Below are positions 34,147 through 43,421 of a stretch of 64,000 nt of DNA, piece by piece. The first letter of the stretch is position 1; each line of letters begins with the position of its first letter. Below the pieces are notes generated by a model. It ran no database searches. It saw only the letters and a program-made list of their open reading frames with translations, and was not told where the DNA came from. The DNA is from Faecalibacterium hattorii (GTDB taxonomy: Bacteria > Bacillota > Clostridia > Oscillospirales > Ruminococcaceae), in assembly GCF_003287455.1 (NCBI RefSeq), contig NZ_PRLC01000004.1, forward strand, positions 113,346 through 177,345. The letters run 5' to 3'. The position numbers and the translations under genes were made by a program.

Positions 34147-36174
34147 ATGAGCATCAATTTTGAGTCTCACAAGCTCGACCGCCGCAGCTTCCTCAAGGGT
34201 GCCGGCATGGTCGGCGCAGCCAGTCTGCTGGCTGCATGCGGCGGCAGCTCCGACAAGGGCGGCAGCGCTTCCACCAGCGGTGCCGAGGCACCCAACTCCA
34301 CCGGCGCTGTCCCGCTGAAGGAGTTCATCTCTTTTGAGAGCGGCAACCGTGAGCTGGAAAGCTGGAACATGCTGTACACTCAGAAGGCTGAGGACGCCAA
34401 CGTCATCACCAACATCTGGGACGGTCTGCTGAGCTTTGACTGCTACGGCAAGGTCGCGCCCGCCATCGCTTCTTCTTGGGAGCACAACGACGATTCTACC
34501 GTCTGGACCTTCCACCTGCGGGACGATGTGGACTGGGTGGATGTCAACGGCGAGGTGAAGGATCACCTGACCAGCAAGGACTTCCTCGTTGGCTTCGAGT
34601 GGGTCATGAACGCCTACAAGAACGAGGCAAACAACACCTCCATGCCCAACGATACCGTGGCGGGCGCTGCCGATTACTACGAGCAGACCAAGGCCGCCGG
34701 TGACGCTGCCGCCGACATGACCTACGAGGACATGCTGGCTGCCGGTGTGGGCATCGAAGCTCCCGATGACTACACGCTGGTCTTCACCTGCAAGGATCCC
34801 TGCCCGTACTTCGACACCGTGGCCGCTTACAACAGCTTCTACCCGGTGGCTCCCGCTCTGCTCGACGAGCTGGGCATCGAGGGCTTCCGCGGCTGCGACA
34901 ACACGACCATGTGGTACAATGGCCCGTATCTGATCGAGGAGTACATTCAGGGCAACACCAAGAGCTACATCCCCAACCCCAGCTACTACGACGCTGCCAA
35001 CGTCAGCCGCTTTGAGCGCCTGACCATCACCATGATCTCCGACGGCACCATCAGCCTCCAGCTGTACCAGAACCGTGAGCTGGACGAGGTGGATCTGGGC
35101 GAGAGCAGCATCGCCACCATTCAGGCCGATCCTTCCAACGAATACAATCAGCAGATGTGCGAGAAACGCCCCAAGAAGTTCAGCTACTGCTTCATCTTCA
35201 ACTACGACAAGCGCAAGACCGACGGCACCGCCGATGAGAACTGGAACAAGGCCATCGCCAACAAGGCATTCCGCCAGTGCTTCTCCAAGGGTCTGGAGCT
35301 GACCAAGTTCTTCTCCCGCTACAACCCCATCAACCCGCTGAAGTGCGAGAACGATTTCTTCACCATGAGCGGCCTGTGCTACACCTCTGACGGCACCGAC
35401 TACACCTCTCTGGTGGCCAAGGAGATCGGCCTCGACGGTGAGAAGTACGACGGCCAGACCATGAAGCGTCTGCGCGCCAACAACGGCGACATCACCGACC
35501 TGAAGAAGCAGGCCATGGAGGAGCTCTCCGCCATCGGCGTCACCTTCCCGGTGCACTGCTCCTATTATATCTTGGCCGGTTCCACCACTGCTCTGGACAG
35601 CGCGACCGTCCTGAAGCAGTGCTTCACCGACAGCTTCGGCGATGACTTCATCGTGCTGGACATCGAGACCTTCGTCTCCTCCACCATGAAGGAGGTCGTG
35701 GCACCCAAGCTGCAGAGCTTCGTCCACATGGGCTGGGGCGCGGACTTCGGCGATCCCATCAACTTCCTGACCCAGATCATCGTCCACGACGACAATGCTT
35801 ACTACAGCTGCAACATGACCAACATCGAGGGCATCGTGGAGAACGGCCCCGCTGATTATCAGCAGGAGCTGGTGGATGCTTACGAGCAGTTCACCGATCT
35901 GGTCAACGAGGGCCGCGCCATCGTCAACGACACCGACGCGCGCTACGCCGCCTTCGCAAAGGCTGAGGCCTACTTCCTTGAGGAGAACCTGATCTTCCCC
36001 ACCGTCTACGATGTGACTTGGTGCCTGACCCACGCCAACGAGTACAGCAAGATCAACGCCATGTACGGCCCCTGCAACTACAAGGCGATCAACTGGGAGA
36101 CCAGCGAAGAGGCTTACACCACCGAGCAGTACGAAGCGTTCGCCGCTGCCTTCGATGCTGCCACCAAGGGCTGA
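34147..36174 (+). CDS. Oligopeptide ABC transporter substrate-binding protein (copy 1)
   Basis: 675 residues from the ATG at 34147 (GGGAGG site at 9 bases); an in-frame ATG at 34102 lacks a site. It is an SBP_bac_5/OppA family lipoprotein that delivers peptides to the membrane permeases encoded downstream. The N-terminus carries a twin-arginine motif DRRSFLKGAG and a lipobox LLAACGG, so it should be folded before export and then lipid-anchored. The family core is seen in VWTFHLRDDVDWVD, LTSKDFLVGFEWV and YNGPYLIEEY. It is about twice as long as phosphate-type SBPs, as expected for OppA. Copy 2, of identical length and closely similar, follows. Confidence 0.94.
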   Translation: MSINFESHKLDRRSFLKGAGMVGAASLLAACGGSSDKGGSASTSGAEAPNSTGAVPLKEFISFESGNRELESWNMLYTQKAEDANVITNIWDGLLSFDCYGKVAPAIASSWEHNDDSTVWTFHLRDDVDWVDVNGEVKDHLTSKDFLVGFEWVMNAYKNEANNTSMPNDTVAGAADYYEQTKAAGDAAADMTYEDMLAAGVGIEAPDDYTLVFTCKDPCPYFDTVAAYNSFYPVAPALLDELGIEGFRGCDNTTMWYNGPYLIEEYIQGNTKSYIPNPSYYDAANVSRFERLTITMISDGTISLQLYQNRELDEVDLGESSIATIQADPSNEYNQQMCEKRPKKFSYCFIFNYDKRKTDGTADENWNKAIANKAFRQCFSKGLELTKFFSRYNPINPLKCENDFFTMSGLCYTSDGTDYTSLVAKEIGLDGEKYDGQTMKRLRANNGDITDLKKQAMEELSAIGVTFPVHCSYYILAGSTTALDSATVLKQCFTDSFGDDFIVLDIETFVSSTMKEVVAPKLQSFVHMGWGADFGDPINFLTQIIVHDDNAYYSCNMTNIEGIVENGPADYQQELVDAYEQFTDLVNEGRAIVNDTDARYAAFAKAEAYFLEENLIFPTVYDVTWCLTHANEYSKINAMYGPCNYKAINWETSEEAYTTEQYEAFAAAFDAATKG

Positions 36175-36231
36175 TCTTTTCCCTCGGCTCGTTTTATGAA
36201 GTGATCTTTCCCCGGCGGGAGCTGTTCGCAA

Positions 36232-36256
36232 AGCGGATGGCTTCCGCTCTTTTATT
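36232..36256 (+). terminator. Weak terminator after binding-protein copy 1
   Basis: A 6-bp stem AGCGGA/TCCGCT with a 5-base loop, then CTTTTATT. It probably ends only part of the transcripts. Confidence 0.5.
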
Positions 36257-36423
36257 ATGTAAAGCATTTCGCACCTGTTCGTTTATGGAGAACAATTTCG
36301 GTTGTTTTGTTTTTCAAAAGCAGTGTTAAACTTTCTGCATCCTTTTCCAGACAAAAACAAATATATTTCATCATTTCCCACAGTCTGTCTTTCTTTTTTG
36401 AACAGCTTCCTGTCCACACTCCA

Positions 36424-36452
36424 TTGACAGCTTATTCTTTTAATGGTATAAT
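36424..36452 (+). promoter_or_regulatory. Fully consensus promoter before binding-protein copy 2
   Basis: TTGACA (36424-36429), a 17-base spacer and TATAAT (36447-36452), identical to the sigma-A consensus. It gives a separate strong start for copy 2 and the transporter genes. Confidence 0.9.
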
Positions 36453-36472
36453 CACCAGTGTGTTAAGGTTTT

Positions 36473-36557
36473 GCGGGGGGAGCACAGGCACAGACAGAGG
36501 GGTCTGTATCTGCGCTCCTTTGTATTCCCCAGCAGTACAGAGAATGCAGACCCCCCG
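36473..36557 (+). promoter_or_regulatory. Structured leader before binding-protein copy 2
   Basis: ACAGAC/GTCTGT (36490-36507) nested in GGAGC/GCTCC (36479-36518) forms one hairpin followed by TTTGT. GGGGGG (36475-36480) can instead pair with CCCCCC (36551-36556), and GGGTCTG with CAGACCC. The arrangement resembles an attenuator; no known riboswitch was recognised. The rest of the gap 36175-36637 holds no gene. Confidence 0.45.
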
Positions 36558-36637
36558 TGAAGGAGTGGGAAATAAGCAGGACAACCTGTCCTGCACCATG
36601 CACCGAAGCACGGAAATTATTTAGGGAGGATAACACA

Positions 36638-38665
36638 ATGAACATCAATCACGAGTCTCATGCAATCAGCCGCCGCAGCTTTCTGAAGGCTTCCGGCGTC
36701 GTTGGTGCCGCCGGCATTCTGGCAGCCTGTGGCGGTAGCTCCAGCAGCTCCACCGCTGCTTCCTCTGGTGCAACCAGCGCCCCCAACACCACCGGCGCTG
36801 CCCCGCTGAAGGAGTTCATCTCTTGGGAGGCCACCAACCGTGAACTGGAGAGCTGGAACATGCTGTACACCCAGATGGCTTCCGATATGAATGTCACCAC
36901 GAACCTGTGGGAGGGTCTGCTGAGCTTTGACTGCTACGGCAAGGCTGTGCCCTCCGTGGCAAAGGAGTGGAGCCACAACGACGACTCCTCCGTCTGGACC
37001 TTCAACCTGCGCGACGATGTGGATTGGGTGGACGTCAACGGCGAGGTCAAGGCTCACCTGACCAGCAAGGACTTCCTCGTGGGTCTGGAGTGGGTGCTGA
37101 ACGCTGCCAAGAATCAGGCCAACAACACCTCCATGCCCAACGAGACTCTGGTGGGCGCTGCTGACTACTACCAGAAGACCAGCGACATGGGCGACGCTGC
37201 TGCCGACCTGACCTACGAAGATATGCTGGCTGCCGGTGTGGGCGTCGAGGCTCCCGATGATTACACCCTCGTCTTCACCTGCAAGGCTCCCTGCCCGTAC
37301 TTTGATACCGTGGCGGCCTACACCAGCTTCTACCCCGTCTCTGAGGACCTGATCACCGAGCTGGGCATCGAGGGCTTCCGTGCTTGCGACTACACCAACA
37401 TGTGGTACAACGGCCCGTATGTGGTGGAGGAGTTCATCAGCCAGAACACCAAGAGCTACATCCCCAACCCCAACTACTATGGTGCAAACGATGTGTCCCG
37501 CTTCGACCGCTTCACCGTCACCATGATCAGCGACGGCACCGTCACCTTCCAGCTGTACCAGAACCGTGAGCTGGACGAGATGGATGTGGGCGAGAGCACC
37601 CTGACCACCATCCAGGCCGATCCCAACAGCGAGTACAATGCTCAGCTCTGCGAGAAGCGCCCCAAGAAGTACAGCTACCAGATGCACTTCAACTATCAGA
37701 AGAACAACGATGACGGCACCCCCGATGACAACTGGAACAAGGCTATCGCCAACACCGCCTTCCGTCAGTGCTTCTACAAGGGTCTGGAGCTGACCAACTG
37801 GTATGCACGTACCAACAAGATCAACCCCCTGAAGTGCGAGAACGACTACTACACCATGCCGGGTGTCTGCTATAATACCAAGGGTCAGGAGTACAGCACT
37901 CTGGTGGCCAAGGAGATGGGCTTCGACAAGGAGTCTTATGACGGCAAGACCATGATCCGTCTGCGCGCCAACAACGGCGACATCGCGGACCTGAAGAAGC
38001 AGGCTATGGACGAGCTGAGCGCCATCGGCGTCACCTTCCCCGTCCACGCTGCTTACTACATCATCGCCGGCAACTCCACCGCTCTGGACAGCGCAACCGT
38101 GCTGAAGCAGTGCTTCACCGACAGCTTCGGCGATGACTTCATCGTGCTGGACATCAAGACCTACGTTTCTTCCCTCACGCAGGAAGTCCGCAATCCTCAG
38201 GTGCAGAGCTTCGTCATCAACGGCTGGGGCGCTGACTTCGGCGACCCTGTCAACTTCGTTGGTCAGGAGATCCTGCACGACGACAATGCTTACTACAGCT
38301 GGTACTACTCCAACATCGCCAAGATCGTGGAGGCCGGCCCCGCTGACTGGCAGAAGGATCTGGTCGCTGCTTACGAGGAGTTCACCGATCTGGTCAACAC
38401 CGCAAAGGCCATCGTTGATGATACCGATGCCCGTTACGCCGCCTTCGCAAAGGCTGAGGCCTGCATGCTGAACAACGTTCTGGCCTGCCCCTGCTACTTC
38501 GATGTGTCCTGGACTCTGACCCACGCCAACGAGTACAGCAAGATCAACGCCATGTACGGCCCCTGCAACTACAAGGCTGTCAACTGGGAGACCAGCGAAG
38601 AGCCTTACACCACCGAGCAGTACGAGGAGTTCGCTGCTGCCTTCGATGCTGCCACCAAGGCCTGA
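36638..38665 (+). CDS. Oligopeptide ABC transporter substrate-binding protein (copy 2)
   Basis: 675 residues from the ATG at 36638 (AGGGAGG at 8 bases). It is a tandem paralog of the preceding gene with the same length and the same domain order, and long identical stretches such as LTHANEYSKINAMYGPCNYKA. The twin-arginine motif ISRRSFLKASG is a full Tat consensus and the lipobox is ILAACGG. Differences concentrate in the ligand-facing middle of the protein, so the two copies may take different peptides for one permease. It has a consensus promoter of its own and codon use typical of high expression. Confidence 0.94.
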   Translation: MNINHESHAISRRSFLKASGVVGAAGILAACGGSSSSSTAASSGATSAPNTTGAAPLKEFISWEATNRELESWNMLYTQMASDMNVTTNLWEGLLSFDCYGKAVPSVAKEWSHNDDSSVWTFNLRDDVDWVDVNGEVKAHLTSKDFLVGLEWVLNAAKNQANNTSMPNETLVGAADYYQKTSDMGDAAADLTYEDMLAAGVGVEAPDDYTLVFTCKAPCPYFDTVAAYTSFYPVSEDLITELGIEGFRACDYTNMWYNGPYVVEEFISQNTKSYIPNPNYYGANDVSRFDRFTVTMISDGTVTFQLYQNRELDEMDVGESTLTTIQADPNSEYNAQLCEKRPKKYSYQMHFNYQKNNDDGTPDDNWNKAIANTAFRQCFYKGLELTNWYARTNKINPLKCENDYYTMPGVCYNTKGQEYSTLVAKEMGFDKESYDGKTMIRLRANNGDIADLKKQAMDELSAIGVTFPVHAAYYIIAGNSTALDSATVLKQCFTDSFGDDFIVLDIKTYVSSLTQEVRNPQVQSFVINGWGADFGDPVNFVGQEILHDDNAYYSWYYSNIAKIVEAGPADWQKDLVAAYEEFTDLVNTAKAIVDDTDARYAAFAKAEACMLNNVLACPCYFDVSWTLTHANEYSKINAMYGPCNYKAVNWETSEEPYTTEQYEEFAAAFDAATKA

Positions 38666-38708
38666 GTTTTCCACCGCACCCCAAAATAAAAGTTAAAGGT
38701 TCGATAAC

Positions 38709-39659
38709 ATGTTAAAATACACGGTTAAGCGGCTGCTCCAGTCGCTTGTCACAATCTTTTTGATCGCAACAGCCGTCTTTTTGATGATGCGCTGTCTGCC
38801 GACGGACTACTACTTCACTGAGGAACAGCTCATGAAGTTCACCGATCAGCAGAAGACCGCCGCTCTGGAAGCGGCCGGCCTGACCGACCCCATCCCCACC
38901 CAGCTGATCAAGTTCTACAACGATCTGCTGCATCTGGACTTCGGCACGTCCCGCCGTATCCAAAACGGTGCACCGGTGGTCAAGGTCATCGGCAAAAAGT
39001 TCGGCGTCTCGATGCGTCTGGGCCTCACGGCGTCCGCCATCTCTCTGGTGCTGGGCGTTCTGATGGGCATCCTTCAGGCGGCATTCAAGGACAAGGTATT
39101 TGACTGGATCGGCACGGCTTACACCGTGTTCGTCAATGCGGTCCCCTCGCTGGTGTCCTATTCTCTGGTGCTGGTGCTGGGCTCCAAGTATCTGGGCTTC
39201 CCCACGCTGTACTCCACCCGCAATGTGAGCGCGTCCAGCGTGCTGCCCATCACCTGCTTGTCGCTGGCATCCATCGCGGGCTACGCCCTGTGGACCCGCC
39301 GCTACATGGTGGATGAGCTGACCCGCGACTACATCAAGCTGGCGCGTGTCAAGGGCCTGAGCTCCCGCGAGATCATGTTCAAGCACGTTCTGCGCAACGC
39401 CATGGTCCCCATGGTGCAGTATATCCCCCAGTCCATCCTGCTGACGGTAGGCGGCTCCCTGCTGATGGAGCGCTTCTTCTCCGTCCCCGGCATGGGCCCC
39501 CTGCTGACCGACGCCATCCAGCGTTATGACCTGAACGTCGTGCAGACGCTGGTCATCCTGTATGCCGTTCTGGGCATCGTGGGCGTTTTCTTGGGCGATG
39601 TGCTGATGATGGTCGTTGACCCCCGTATCACTCTGACTGGAAAGGAGGAAGCTCGCTGA
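38709..39659 (+). CDS. Peptide ABC transporter permease (OppB/DppB type)
   Basis: A 316-residue permease with six membrane helices, opening LKYTVKRLLQSLVTIFLIATAVFLMMRCLP as in OppB. The cytosolic EAA loop that docks on the ATPases reads YIKLARVKGLSSREIMFKHVLRNAMVPMV. The extracytoplasmic loop after helix 1 is long. It forms a heterodimer with the next permease, whose ATG overlaps its stop by one base (TGATG). Confidence 0.95.
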   Translation: MLKYTVKRLLQSLVTIFLIATAVFLMMRCLPTDYYFTEEQLMKFTDQQKTAALEAAGLTDPIPTQLIKFYNDLLHLDFGTSRRIQNGAPVVKVIGKKFGVSMRLGLTASAISLVLGVLMGILQAAFKDKVFDWIGTAYTVFVNAVPSLVSYSLVLVLGSKYLGFPTLYSTRNVSASSVLPITCLSLASIAGYALWTRRYMVDELTRDYIKLARVKGLSSREIMFKHVLRNAMVPMVQYIPQSILLTVGGSLLMERFFSVPGMGPLLTDAIQRYDLNVVQTLVILYAVLGIVGVFLGDVLMMVVDPRITLTGKEEAR

Positions 39660-40600
39660 TGGCTAAGGCATCTGATTTTGAGGGTAAGAAGCAGGACGAA
39701 CTGTTCTACTTCGTGGAATACTCTCCGGAAGAGGCTGAGCGCATCGGCTATTCCAACTATTCCTACTGGGGTTCTGTCATCCAGAACTTCCTCAAGCAGA
39801 AGGTCGCTGTCTTCTGCCTGATCCTGTTCTTGGCGCTGACGGTCTTTTCCTTTATCGCACTGGCCATCGGCAAGTACGATTACACGGGCCTGATCTCGGA
39901 TACGAGCAAGGCGTTCATCAAGCCGAACAGCGAATACTGGTTCGGTACCGACAACCTCGGCCGCGACTACTGGTGCCAAGTGTGGTACGCCACGCAGGTG
40001 TCCATCCGTCTGGCTCTGGTCGTCGCCGTTGGCGAGAGCATCGTCGGCGTCATCTTTGGCCTAATCTGGGGCTATGTCCGCAGCTTGGACCGTTTCTTCA
40101 CGGAGCTGTACAACCTGATCGATAACGTGCCCTACATCATCTATATGACCCTGATCGCCCTGATGGTCGGTCAGAGCTTCTGGATCATGGCAATTTCGAT
40201 GATCGCGATCAACTGGCTGTCCATGGCACGCCGTGTCCGCAACATGGTCTTCATGTTCCGTGACCGCGAGTACAACCTCGCGTCCCGCTGCCTCGGTACC
40301 CCGTTGTGGCGTGTTCTGACCAAGAACATCCTGCCGTATCTGGTCTCTGTCATCATCCTGCGCATGGCGCTTTCCATCCCCGGCACCATCAATCTGGAGT
40401 CTACGCTGTCCTACCTCGGCCTCGGCCTTGGCATCGATACTCCGTCGCTGGGCCTGATCCTGAGCAAGGTGCGCGGCTTCTTCCTCGATTACCCGTACCT
40501 GCTGGTCTTCCCTGCATCCATCGTGTCCATCATCTCGATCTCGTTCTACATCATGGGCAACGCTTTGTCGGATGCGGCAGACCCGCGCAACCACGTTTGA
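39659..40600 (+). CDS. Peptide ABC transporter permease (OppC/DppC type)
   Basis: A 313-residue second permease. The N-terminal cytosolic stretch of about 40 residues and the first helix (VAVFCLILFLALTVFSFIALAI) match OppC, followed by the WFGTDNLGRDYWCQVWYATQVS block. The EAA loop is REYNLASRCLGTPLWRVLTKNILPYLV. Five more helices complete the channel half. It is translationally coupled to the preceding permease by a TGATG overlap with AAAGGAGG. Confidence 0.95.
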   Translation: MAKASDFEGKKQDELFYFVEYSPEEAERIGYSNYSYWGSVIQNFLKQKVAVFCLILFLALTVFSFIALAIGKYDYTGLISDTSKAFIKPNSEYWFGTDNLGRDYWCQVWYATQVSIRLALVVAVGESIVGVIFGLIWGYVRSLDRFFTELYNLIDNVPYIIYMTLIALMVGQSFWIMAISMIAINWLSMARRVRNMVFMFRDREYNLASRCLGTPLWRVLTKNILPYLVSVIILRMALSIPGTINLESTLSYLGLGLGIDTPSLGLILSKVRGFFLDYPYLLVFPASIVSIISISFYIMGNALSDAADPRNHV

Positions 40601-40622
40601 TAGATTGGAGAGAGAAACGTAA

Positions 40623-41678
40623 ATGGATAGACAACCGATTATCTCTGCCAAAGACGTGGAGATCACTTTTAGTCTGCGCGGACGCAAGCTGAACGCCATC
40701 CGCAAGTGCTCGCTGGATCTGTACGACGGCGAGACCCTTGCCATCGTGGGCGAGTCCGGTTCGGGCAAGTCCGTATTCACCAAGACCTTCGTGGGCATGC
40801 TGGACGCCAACGGTTCCATCACCGGCGGCTCCATCCTGTTCGAGGGCCGCGACATGACCAAGTTCACCGAAAAGGATTGGCTGGGCGTGCGCGGCAAGAA
40901 GATCGCCATGGTCATGCAGGACCCGATGACCAGCCTGAACCCGCTGAAGAAGATCGGCAAGCAGATTCAGGAGAGCATCGAGCACCATCAGGGCCTGAAG
41001 GGTGAGGCCGCCAAGAAGGCGGCCATCGAGATGCTGGCCAAGGTCGGCATCCCTGACCCGGAGCGCCGCTATGACCAGTACCCCCACGAGTTTTCCGGCG
41101 GTATGCGCCAGCGTGTCGTCATCGCCATTGCAGCGGCTTGCCGCCCGCAGGTGCTGATCTGCGACGAGCCCACCACTGCGCTGGACGTGACCATTCAGGC
41201 ACAGATCCTGCAGCTGATCCGTGATCTGCAGAAGGAGCTGGGCATGTCGGTCATCTACATCACCCACGACCTTGGCGTTGTGGCGAATGTGGCCGACCGT
41301 GTGGCTGTTATGTACGCCGGTCAGATCGTGGAGTACGGCACCGTGGAGGAGATCTTCTACGACGCTTGGCACCCCTACACTTGGGCACTGCTTCAGGCGC
41401 TGCCCCAGCTGGGCACCAAGGGTGAGAGCCTCCCCACCGTGGACGGCACTCCCCCGAACCTGTTCAACGAGATCAAGGGCGATGCCTTCGCCCCCCGCAA
41501 CAAGCATGCGCTGGCCATCGACTTCGTGGCAGAACCTCCATTCTTCCAAGTGTCCGAGACCCACGCAGCAAAGACTTGGTATCTGGACCCGCGCGCGCCC
41601 AAGATCGAGCGTCCGCACTCCATCCAGAACCTTCGTGAGAAAATGGGAAAGATGGGAGGTTCCAACTTAAATGGCTGA
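40623..41678 (+). CDS. Peptide ABC transporter ATPase (OppD type)
   Basis: A 351-residue ATPase with Walker [10 protein letters not shown]-loop [11 protein letters not shown], signature FSGGMRQRV, Walker [13 protein letters not shown] and H-loop ITHDLGVV. The C-terminal oligopeptide-ABC extension is present ([27 protein letters not shown]), but the cysteines that most OppD/DppD proteins carry in this region (CxFxPRC...C...C), a reported Fe-S site, are replaced by other residues. It overlaps the next ATPase gene by eight bases. Confidence 0.95.
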   Translation: MDRQPIISAKDVEITFSLRGRKLNAIRKCSLDLYDGETLAIVGESGSGKSVFTKTFVGMLDANGSITGGSILFEGRDMTKFTEKDWLGVRGKKIAMVMQDPMTSLNPLKKIGKQIQESIEHHQGLKGEAAKKAAIEMLAKVGIPDPERRYDQYPHEFSGGMRQRVVIAIAAACRPQVLICDEPTTALDVTIQAQILQLIRDLQKELGMSVIYITHDLGVVANVADRVAVMYAGQIVEYGTVEEIFYDAWHPYTWALLQALPQLGTKGESLPTVDGTPPNLFNEIKGDAFAPRNKHALAIDFVAEPPFFQVSETHAAKTWYLDPRAPKIERPHSIQNLREKMGKMGGSNLNG

Positions 41679-42612
41679 ACGTGAAAAGCTGATTGAGCTG
41701 AAAGACCTTCAGATCACCTTTGGCTCCGGCAAAAAGAAATTCGTCGCAGTGGATCATGTCAATTTCGACATCTACAAGGGCGAGACCTTCTCGCTGGTCG
41801 GCGAGTCCGGCTCCGGCAAGACCACCATTGGCCGTGCCATCTGCCGCATCAACCCGACTTCCGGCGGCGACATCTTCTTCAAAGGCCAGAAGATCAATGG
41901 CCATATCTCCAAGGAGCTGGACAAGGAAGTCATCCGCAAGATCCAGATGATCTTCCAAGACCCCATGGCTTCCCTGAACGAGCGCGCCAAGGTCGAGTAC
42001 ATCGTGGCCGAGGGTCTGCTGAACCACCACCTGTACAAAGATCAGGAGGACCTGCACAACAAGGTCATGGATGCGCTGCACGAAGTCGGCTTGCTGCCGG
42101 AGTTCGCTTCCCGCTTCCCGCACGAATTCTCCGGCGGCCAGCGCCAGCGTATCGGCATTGCACGCGCTCTGGTCATGCAGCCGGAGTTCATCGTGGCCGA
42201 CGAGCCCATCTCGGCTCTGGACGTCTCCATCCGTGCACAGGTGCTGAACCTGCTGAACACGATGAAGAAGAGCCGCGGCCTGACTTACCTGTTCATCGCC
42301 CACGACCTGTCGGTGGTTCGGTTCATCTCGGACCGCATCGCCGTCATCAGCAAGGGACGCATCGTGGAGCTGGCTGAGGCGGAGGAGCTGTTCCTCCATC
42401 CGCTGCACCCCTACACCAAAGCCCTGCTGAGCGCCGTTCCCATCCCCGACCCCGCACTGGAGAAGAACAAGAAGCTGCTTGTTTATGATCCGTCCGTGCA
42501 CGATTACAGCGTGGATAAGCCGGTCTGGGAAGAGATCGCCAACGGACACTTCGTCTATGGCAACCAGCGTGAGCTGGAAGGCTACCGCAAGGAATACGAA
42601 AGCCAGCTCTAA
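41671..42612 (+). CDS. Peptide ABC transporter ATPase (OppF type)
   Basis: A 313-residue partner ATPase with Walker [11 protein letters not shown]-loop [15 protein letters not shown], signature FSGGQRQRI, Walker [13 protein letters not shown] and H-loop IAHDLSVV. The C-terminal [16 protein letters not shown] segment is typical of OppF/DppF; the final 60 residues are charged and contain no cysteine. It is the last gene of the operon and is followed by a strong terminator. Confidence 0.95.
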   Translation: MAEREKLIELKDLQITFGSGKKKFVAVDHVNFDIYKGETFSLVGESGSGKTTIGRAICRINPTSGGDIFFKGQKINGHISKELDKEVIRKIQMIFQDPMASLNERAKVEYIVAEGLLNHHLYKDQEDLHNKVMDALHEVGLLPEFASRFPHEFSGGQRQRIGIARALVMQPEFIVADEPISALDVSIRAQVLNLLNTMKKSRGLTYLFIAHDLSVVRFISDRIAVISKGRIVELAEAEELFLHPLHPYTKALLSAVPIPDPALEKNKKLLVYDPSVHDYSVDKPVWEEIANGHFVYGNQRELEGYRKEYESQL

Positions 42613-42645
42613 GCTGAACCGCTTTCCGGTATTTTAACACAAATG

Positions 42646-42684
42646 CCCCGCCGCTTGAGGGAACCCTCAGCGGCGGGGTTTTGT
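42646..42684 (+). terminator. Terminator of the peptide transporter operon
   Basis: A long stem CCCCGCCGC/GCGGCGGGG with inner TGAGGG/CCCTCA (one bulge), then TTTTGTG. Confidence 0.9.
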
Positions 42685-42713
42685 GTTGTAACAGAATCGG
42701 GAAGATTTTGTAA

Positions 42714-42758
42714 ATTGTGTTTCATCTGCTTGCAAACTGTACACAATAGCATTATAAT
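42714..42758 (+). promoter_or_regulatory. Promoter and candidate operator of the toxin-antitoxin operon
   Basis: TTGCAA (42730-42735), a 17-base spacer and TATAAT (42753-42758). An inverted repeat ATTGTGT (42714-42720) / ACACAAT (42741-42747) straddles the -35, a plausible site for autorepression by the antitoxin. Confidence 0.7.
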
Positions 42759-42793
42759 AAAGGCAGATAGAACACAGAAAGGAGCTGTTCTCT

Positions 42794-43063
42794 ATGGCAC
42801 AAGCAACACTGACCGCCCGCGTGGACGCAGCGGATAAGATCAATTTTGATGCGTTCTGCTCCAACGTCGGCCTCAATACCTCCACTGCGATCAATCTATT
42901 CGTGAAAGCTGTCCTTCGTGAAAACCGCATTCCCTTCGAGATTACCCAGAACCAAGACCCCTTCTACTCAGACGCCAACATGGCACATGTAAAAAAATCG
43001 GTTCAGGAGCTCCGCTCCGGAAAAGGAACGGCCCATGAGCTGATCGAGGTTGAGGATGAGTGA
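42794..43063 (+). CDS. RelB/DinJ family antitoxin
   Basis: An 89-residue antitoxin. The N-terminal ribbon-helix-helix (ATLTARVDAADKINFDAFCSNVGLNTSTAINLFVKA) binds DNA and dimerises, and the acidic C-terminal tail (AHELIEVEDE) should wrap the toxin. AAAGGAG precedes the ATG. Its stop codon overlaps the toxin start by eight bases, the usual coupling that keeps antitoxin in excess. It is inferred to repress its own promoter through the inverted repeat upstream. Confidence 0.92.
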   Translation: MAQATLTARVDAADKINFDAFCSNVGLNTSTAINLFVKAVLRENRIPFEITQNQDPFYSDANMAHVKKSVQELRSGKGTAHELIEVEDE

Positions 43064-43325
43064 AAAGATCTGGTCCGATGAAGCATGGGAAGATTATCTC
43101 TATTGGCAGCTTCAGGACAAGAAAACACTGAAGCGGATCAACCAGCTTATCAAGGATATCGAGCGCAATGGTTGCCTTGAGGGCATTGGTAATCCAGAAG
43201 CCTTACGGGGTGACCTGCAGGGCGAATTCAGCCGCCGCATCGACGAGAAAAATCGCTTGGTCTATCATATTGAAAATGGCCGTATTTTTATCGCACAGTG
43301 CCGCGGCCACTATGACGACAAATAA
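43056..43325 (+). CDS. yoeB: Txe/YoeB family ribosome-dependent mRNA interferase toxin
   Basis: 89 residues from the ATG at 43056. The YoeB pattern is clear: IWSDEAWEDYLYWQLQDKKTLKRINQLIKDI at the N-terminus, then GIGNPEALRGDLQGEFSRRIDEKNRLVYHI and the C-terminal FIAQCRGHYDD. The catalytic-type Glu, Arg, His and terminal Tyr are present (E in NPEAL, R in SRRID, H and Y in GHYDD), so the toxin looks active. YoeB toxins cut mRNA in the ribosomal A site during stress. It is translationally coupled to the antitoxin. Confidence 0.94.
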   Translation: MSEKIWSDEAWEDYLYWQLQDKKTLKRINQLIKDIERNGCLEGIGNPEALRGDLQGEFSRRIDEKNRLVYHIENGRIFIAQCRGHYDDK

Positions 43326-43345
43326 AGATATCCCGGCCAACATAA

Positions 43346-43390
43346 AAGCGCCCCGCAGACCTTCGGAGAAGGCCCTGCGGGGCGCTTTGC
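43346..43390. terminator. Bidirectional terminator between the toxin gene and gpmI
   Basis: A perfect 14-bp stem AAAGCGCCCCGCAG/CTGCGGGGCGCTTT, serving the two convergent genes. Confidence 0.85.
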
Positions 43391-43421
43391 GCTTGCTTTT
43401 GGATTTAGGCGGGAGAAATCC

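Noticed and set aside
34009..38674. Two long minus-strand frames (752 and 685 residues) opposite the peptide-binding genes
   Set aside because: They resemble each other only because the two real genes are paralogs; the sense frames have signal motifs, ribosome sites and promoters.
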